Shown in pieces: positions 11,418 through 15,256 of a DNA stretch of 15,256 nt. The first letter of the stretch is position 1. Every line of letters starts with the position of its first letter. This DNA comes from SCSIO-59966 sp046566185. Lineage in GTDB: Bacteria; Actinomycetota; Actinomycetes; Actinomycetales; SCSIO-59966. The DNA is taken from positions 1-15,256 of the forward strand of contig JBKHXE010000172.1 in NCBI GenBank assembly GCA_046566185.1, given 5' to 3'. Below the pieces are notes generated by a model. The model searched no databases. It saw nothing but the letters and a program-made list of their open reading frames with translations, and was not told where the DNA came from. The position numbers and the translations under genes were made by a program.

Positions 11418-12686
11418 TCACCGACCGACGGTGGCGGCCTCCGCCGCGATGTCGGTGCGGTACTGCGCGCCGTCCATCGAGATCGCCGCGACCCCCGCGT
11501 ACGCCCGTTCGCGCGCCGCCGCCAGGTCGGCGCCGGCGCCCACGACCGACAGGACACGACCCCCGGCGGTGACGAGCTCGCCGGACGCAGCGCGCGCCGT
11601 CCCCGCGTGCAGGACGTGCACGCCGTCCAGCGCGTCCGCCTCGTCGAGGCCGGTGATCTCGTCGCCCGCGCGCGGCGTGCCGGGGTAGCCCGCCGCCGCC
11701 ATCACGACCGTCACGGCGGCCTCGTCGCGCCAGCGCAGCCGGCCGACGTCCGCGAGGTGGCCGGTCGCCGCGGCGTGCAGCAGGGCACCCAGCGGCGTCG
11801 CGAGCCGTGCCAGCACCACCTGCGTCTCGGGGTCGCCGAAGCGGGCGTTGAACTCGACCACCCGCAGTCCGCGCGAGGTGAGCGCGAGGCCGCAGTAGAG
11901 CAGTCCGCTGAACGGGGTGCCGCGCCGGTGCAGCTCGTCGACGACCGGCTGCGCGACCCGCTCGACGACCTCGTCGACGAGGCCCGGTGGCGCCCAGGGC
12001 AGCGGCGAGTAGGCACCCATCCCGCCGGTGTTGGGCCCGGCGTCGCCGTCGCCGAGCCGCTTGAAGTCCTGGGCCGGGGCGAGCGGGACGACGGTGTCGC
12101 CGTCCGTCACGCAGAACAGCGAGACCTCGGGCCCGTCGAGGTACTCCTCGACGACCACCGCGCCGCCCGGGCGGTCGAGGCACGCGCGCCCGTGGGCGAG
12201 CGCCGCGTCGCGGTCGTCGGTGACGACGACGCCCTTGCCGGCGGCCAGGCCGTCGTCCTTGACGACGTACGGGGCGCCGAACGCGTCGAGCGCGTCCGCC
12301 ACCTCGTCGGGGGTCGTGCACACGTGCGCCATCGCCGTCGGCACCTCCGCCGCGGCCATGACCTCCTTGGCGAACGCCTTCGACCCCTCCAGCCGCGCGG
12401 CGTCCGCCGACGGCCCGAAGCAGGCGATGCCGGCGTCCCGGACGGCGTCCGCGACGCCGGCGACCAGCGGGGCCTCCGGGCCGACCACGACGAGGTCGGC
12501 GCCCAGCTCGACGGCGAGGGCCGCGACCACACCCGGGTCGGTGGCAGTCACGTGCCGGCAGAGGGCGACGGCCTCGATGCCCGGGTTGCCGGGGGCCGCG
12601 ACGACGGCGTCGACCACCGGGTCCTGGGAGAGGGCACGCACGAGGGCGTGCTCGCGGGCGCCCGAGCCGACGACGAGAACCTTCAC
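11418..12686 (-). CDS. purD: Phosphoribosylamine-glycine ligase (GAR synthetase)
   Basis: ATP-grasp ligase of 422 residues that joins phosphoribosylamine and glycine, step two of purine synthesis. Seen: N-terminal VLVVGSGAREHAL, GPEAPLVAGVADA, FGPSADAARLEGSKAFAKE, the ATP-grasp loop VVKDDGLAAGKGVVV, and the signature EFNARFGDPETQ (Arg282 to Glu287). The C-terminal domain is complete and family length is normal. The GTG at 12686 gives VKVLVVGSG, directly at the conserved start, and is 7 nt after a TAGGTT -10, with no SD. It is 24 nt after the SRPBCC gene on the same strand, so read-through from purA onward is also possible. All motifs appear intact. Confidence 0.97.
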   Translation of the reverse strand: MKVLVVGSGAREHALVRALSQDPVVDAVVAAPGNPGIEAVALCRHVTATDPGVVAALAVELGADLVVVGPEAPLVAGVADAVRDAGIACFGPSADAARLEGSKAFAKEVMAAAEVPTAMAHVCTTPDEVADALDAFGAPYVVKDDGLAAGKGVVVTDDRDAALAHGRACLDRPGGAVVVEEYLDGPEVSLFCVTDGDTVVPLAPAQDFKRLGDGDAGPNTGGMGAYSPLPWAPPGLVDEVVERVAQPVVDELHRRGTPFSGLLYCGLALTSRGLRVVEFNARFGDPETQVVLARLATPLGALLHAAATGHLADVGRLRWRDEAAVTVVMAAAGYPGTPRAGDEITGLDEADALDGVHVLHAGTARAASGELVTAGGRVLSVVGAGADLAAARERAYAGVAAISMDGAQYRTDIAAEAATVGR

Positions 12687-12693
12687 GGCGGGG

Positions 12694-12699
12694 AACCTA
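12694..12699 (-). promoter_or_regulatory. Putative -10 of purD (leaderless)
   Basis: TAGGTT within CCGGTAGGTT on the minus strand, 7 nt before the GTG. It resembles the CCGGTAGCCT before purS and purA. No -35 was recognised. Confidence 0.45.
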
Positions 12700-12710
12700 C
12701 CGGTGCCCGC

Positions 12711-13181
12711 TCAGCCGACGTGCTCGCCGTCCCGCTCCTCGGTGTCCTCGTCCGCGGACCGGCGCAGTGCCGTCCAGCTCTCGACGACGTCCCGCAGCCG
12801 CTGGACGTCGCGCTCGGCCATCCAGCCGGTGTGGTGGGTGAAGTCCGCGATGCCCTGGGCGAGCCCCACCGGCTTGATGTCGATGACGAGGTCGACACGC
12901 GTGCGGTCCGGCGACAGCGGCGTCATCCGGAGTGTGCCGTCGAAGGGCTTGCCGGTCAGGTGCCGCCAGGTGATCCGGTGCTCGTCGGCGTCCGCGGTGA
13001 CGACGACGTCGCACGTCTCGCTGCGCCCGGCGTACGTGATGTGCCACCGGTACCGGCGGTACCCCAGGGGCTCGACCGCGTCGAGGCCCTCGAGGAACTG
13101 CGGCCAGTTGTCCACCTCACGCAGCCACGCGTACAGCTCGTCGGCGGGGGCCGGCACGGCGACGCTTGCGCGCTGACTCAC
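12711..13181 (-). CDS. SRPBCC family protein (polyketide cyclase/dehydrase-like)
   Basis: Protein of 156 residues with a START/Bet v1-like helix-grip fold, which usually binds a hydrophobic ligand in the cytosol. Matching features: AVPAPADELYAWLREVDNWPQF at the N-terminus, then GLDAVEPLG, a beta-rich middle with HRITWRHLTGKPFDGTLRM, TRVDLVIDIKP, and a C-terminal helix MAERDVQRLRDVVES. An acidic tail (DEDTEERDGEHVG) follows. The GTG at 13181 is chosen from GGAGG 8 nt upstream. It lies between a GNAT gene (38-nt gap) and purD (24-nt gap) on the same strand. No ligand or reaction can be deduced, and its link to purine synthesis is only positional. Confidence 0.82.
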   Translation of the reverse strand: MSQRASVAVPAPADELYAWLREVDNWPQFLEGLDAVEPLGYRRYRWHITYAGRSETCDVVVTADADEHRITWRHLTGKPFDGTLRMTPLSPDRTRVDLVIDIKPVGLAQGIADFTHHTGWMAERDVQRLRDVVESWTALRRSADEDTEERDGEHVG

Positions 13182-13189
13182 TCACACCA

Positions 13190-13194
13190 CCTCC
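13190..13194 (-). promoter_or_regulatory. Shine-Dalgarno of the SRPBCC gene
   Basis: GGAGG 8 nt before the GTG at 13181; it decides that start. Confidence 0.7.
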
Positions 13195-13200
13195 AGCGGG

Positions 13201-13233
13201 CGGACCGCTCGCTCCTACGCTACGCGCGGTCCG
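13201..13233. repeat. Inverted repeat at the 3' end of the GNAT gene
   Basis: CGGACCGC (13201-13208) and GCGGTCCG (13226-13233) are perfect 8-bp arms around a 17-nt spacer that holds the GNAT stop codon and a TAGCGT (13217-13222, minus). It could be a weak terminator or attenuator, or an operator before the SRPBCC gene. No T-run follows. Confidence 0.4.
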
Positions 13234-13894
13234 GGGGTGGAGACGAGGCTTTCGTGGCACTCATGTGCTGGAGCAGCCTGTCCTGGAGACGCCGCTCGAC
13301 GTCCGGCCACTCGTCGGACAGGATCGAGTAGACGACCGTGTCCCGGAAGGAGCCGTCGGCCCTCCGCTGGTGACGGCGCAGCACCCCCTCCCGCACGGCG
13401 CCCAGGCGCTCGATGGCCGCCTGCGAGCGCGCATTGACCGCGTCGGTCTGGATCTTCACCCTCCCGAAGCCGCAGTCGCGGAAGGCATGCCCGAGGAGCA
13501 GGAGCTTGCACTCGGCGTTCACGACCGTGCCCCACCAGGCCGGGCCGTACGCCGTCCAGCCCAGGTGCACCCGCTCGTCAGGCAGCGACCAGTCACCCAG
13601 GCTGGTCGTGCCGACCACCTCATCGTCGAGGAGCCGGACGACGTAGGGCACGCGGGTGCCCGCGGCCCGGGCGCGCAGAGCCCGCGACACGACGTCCCGC
13701 ATCCCTTCGACGTCCCGCGGGCGGCCCTCGGGCCCACCGCCGAAGCCGCCGGCCCAGACCCGGTCGTCGTCGAGGGCGGCCATCAGGGCCGGCGCGTGCT
13801 CGGCAGTCATGGCCTCCAGCCGCACGGCGGTGCCGACGAGCTCACGGCCATCAGGTGCCCGGACCGCCACGGGGTGGCGGGACTGCATGATCAC
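13220..13894 (-). CDS. GNAT family N-acetyltransferase (RimJ/RimL-like)
   Basis: Predicted acetyl-CoA-dependent acetyltransferase of 224 residues. After an N-terminal segment (LVGTAVRLEAMTAEHAPALM), family features appear: PYVVRLLDDEVVGTTSLGDW, HLGWTAYGPAWWGT, NAECKLLLLGHAF in the acetyl-CoA-binding helix region, GRVKIQTDAVNARS, AAIERLGAVREGVLR and DGSFRDTVVYSI. This pattern is that of the RimL-like group acting on protein or small-molecule amines; the substrate cannot be told. GTG 13894 and ATG 13888 are both possible starts and neither has an SD. It begins 12-18 nt after the purA stop, so co-transcription with purA is likely. The tail after the domain (MSATKASSPPPDRA) looks disordered. Confidence 0.87.
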   Translation of the reverse strand: MIMQSRHPVAVRAPDGRELVGTAVRLEAMTAEHAPALMAALDDDRVWAGGFGGGPEGRPRDVEGMRDVVSRALRARAAGTRVPYVVRLLDDEVVGTTSLGDWSLPDERVHLGWTAYGPAWWGTVVNAECKLLLLGHAFRDCGFGRVKIQTDAVNARSQAAIERLGAVREGVLRRHQRRADGSFRDTVVYSILSDEWPDVERRLQDRLLQHMSATKASSPPPDRA

Positions 13895-13906
13895 GAGCGG
13901 GGTGGG

Positions 13907-15193
13907 TCAGCCGAGCAGGTCGTGCCGGACGACGGTCTGCTCGCGCTCGGGTCCGACCCCGATCGCCGAGATGCGCGAGCCGCTCATCTCCTCCAGCGTC
14001 AGCACGTACTGCTGGGCGTTCTTCGGCAGGTCGTCGAACGAGCGGGCCGCGGAGATGTCCTCCGACCAGCCGTCGAGGTGCTCGTAGACCGGCACCGCGT
14101 GGTGCACGTCGCTCTGCGAGACGGGCATCTCCTCTACCCGGCGGCCGTCGACCTCGTAGGCGACGCAGACCGGGATGCGCTCGATGCCGGTGAGGACGTC
14201 GAGCTTGGTGAGCACGAAGTCCGTGACGCCGTTGACCCGAGCGGCGTACCGGGTGATGAGCGAGTCGTGCCAGCCGCAGCGGCGGGGCCGGCCCGTCGTC
14301 GTCCCGTACTCGCCGCCGACGTCCCGCAGGCGCCGGCCCCACTCGTCGTCCAGCTCGGTGGGGAACGGTCCCTCGCCGACGCGGGTGGTGTACGCCTTGA
14401 CGACGGCGACGACGCGGTCGATGCGGTTCGGCGGCACGCCGCTGCCGGTGCACGCGCCGGCGGCCGTGGCGTTGGACGACGTCACGAAGGGGTAGGTGCC
14501 GTGGTCGACGTCCAGCAGGGTGGCCTGGCCGCCCTCGAACAGCACGATGTCGCCGCGGTCGAGCGCCTGGTGCAGCTCCAGACCCGTGTCGCGGACCATC
14601 GGGGCCAGGCGGTCGGCGTACGACAGCAGCTCGCCGACCACCTCGTCGACCGTGATCGCCCGGCGGTTGTACACCTTCACGAGCAGGTGGTTCTTCTGGT
14701 CGAGAGCCCCCTCGACCTTCTGGCGCAGGATGTGCTCGTCGAAGAGGTCCTGCACGCGGACGCCGACGCGGTTGATCTTGTCGGCGTAGGCCGGGCCGAT
14801 GCCGCGGCCGGTCGTACCGATGCGGCGCTTGCCGAGGAACCGCTCGGTCACCTTGTCGACCACCCGGTGGTACGGGGCGATGAGGTGGGCGTTCGCCGAC
14901 ACCAGCAGCCGCGAGCAGTCGACCCCGCGCGCCGTCAGCCCGTCGATCTCCTGGAACAGCACGGACAGGTCCACCACGACGCCGTTGCCGATCACCGGGG
15001 TGCAGCCGGGCGTGAGGATGCCGGACGGCAGCAGGTGCAGCGCGTACTTCTCCCCGCCGACGACGACCGTGTGGCCGGCGTTGTTGCCGCCGTTGAACTT
15101 CACGACGTAGTCGACCCGCGAGCCGAGGGCGTCGGTGGCCTTGCCCTTGCCCTCGTCACCCCACTGGGCTCCGACGAGCACGATGCCGGGCAT
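13907..15193 (-). CDS. purA: Adenylosuccinate synthetase
   Basis: GTP-dependent enzyme of 428 residues converting IMP and aspartate to adenylosuccinate, the first step of the AMP branch. Seen: P-loop AQWGDEGKGK (9-18) with catalytic Asp13, NNAGHT with His41, GRGIGPAYADK, FEGGQATLLDVDHGTYPFVTSSN, the IMP/aspartate region GTTTGRPRRCGWHD and C-terminal guanine-binding TKLDVL. FEGGQAT replaces the more usual FEGAQGT, a mild variant near the IMP site. The ATG at 15193 is the conserved start (MPGIVLVGAQWGDEGK). A 47-nt leader separates it from a -10-like TAGCCT; only a weak AGG-type SD is seen. GNAT, SRPBCC and purD follow closely on the same strand. Confidence 0.97.
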   Translation of the reverse strand: MPGIVLVGAQWGDEGKGKATDALGSRVDYVVKFNGGNNAGHTVVVGGEKYALHLLPSGILTPGCTPVIGNGVVVDLSVLFQEIDGLTARGVDCSRLLVSANAHLIAPYHRVVDKVTERFLGKRRIGTTGRGIGPAYADKINRVGVRVQDLFDEHILRQKVEGALDQKNHLLVKVYNRRAITVDEVVGELLSYADRLAPMVRDTGLELHQALDRGDIVLFEGGQATLLDVDHGTYPFVTSSNATAAGACTGSGVPPNRIDRVVAVVKAYTTRVGEGPFPTELDDEWGRRLRDVGGEYGTTTGRPRRCGWHDSLITRYAARVNGVTDFVLTKLDVLTGIERIPVCVAYEVDGRRVEEMPVSQSDVHHAVPVYEHLDGWSEDISAARSFDDLPKNAQQYVLTLEEMSGSRISAIGVGPEREQTVVRHDLLG

Positions 15194-15240
15194 CGCGGTA
15201 CACCTGCTTTCCTGTTCTCGACCTCGAGTGCCGCCGAGCG

Positions 15241-15246
15241 AGGCTA
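15241..15246 (-). promoter_or_regulatory. Probable -10 element for purA
   Basis: TAGCCT on the minus strand within CCGGTAGCCT, identical over 10 bp to the element before purS. The -35 region would be outside the window. Confidence 0.4.
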
Positions 15247-15256
15247 CCGGAGGAGC

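Noticed and set aside
11352..13331. Plus-strand 659-codon open frame opposite purD and the SRPBCC gene
   Set aside because: Antisense shadow; purD motifs on the minus strand are unambiguous.

Overview
The window is a very GC-rich stretch of an actinobacterial-type genome (Actinomycetota). The evidence is the split FGAM synthase (purS-purQ, overlapping by one base), frequent GTG starts, several start codons sitting 6-7 nt after a TANNNT-like -10 hexamer (leaderless style), and an SRPBCC protein and a dithiol flavoprotein of actinobacterial flavour. I cannot name the genus from sequence alone. No tRNA, rRNA, CRISPR array, transposase or phage gene is visible, and no gene-free gap exceeds about 170 bp.

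Layout, left to right: purQ (cut by the left edge) and purS on the minus strand; a metallo-beta-lactamase-fold hydrolase on plus, ending tail to tail in a shared CTATAG with a flavin disulfide-reductase-like gene on minus; purC on minus; then an accessory block. The block holds a cytoplasmic-looking subtilase (S8) with NPYKAN repeats, whose start overlaps by 4 nt the end of an upstream cyclase-domain/NTPase/TPR protein (both minus). Divergent from these on plus are DUF2277, a secreted endonuclease/exonuclease/phosphatase-fold protein, a serine carboxypeptidase (S10) without signal peptide, and a decayed mntA-hepT (type VII toxin-antitoxin) remnant. After a strong hairpin the minus strand resumes with purD, an SRPBCC protein, a GNAT acetyltransferase and purA at the right edge.

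The frame of the region is therefore de novo purine synthesis: purA (IMP to adenylosuccinate), purD (GAR synthesis), purC (SAICAR synthesis) and purS/purQ (FGAM synthesis). About 7.6 kb of non-purine genes separates purD from purC. The most unusual part is the translationally coupled pair of a STAND-like cyclase/NTPase regulator and a protease carrying a Cys cluster plus NPYKAN repeats just before its catalytic domain. That looks like a sensor/effector module, but its function is inferred only.
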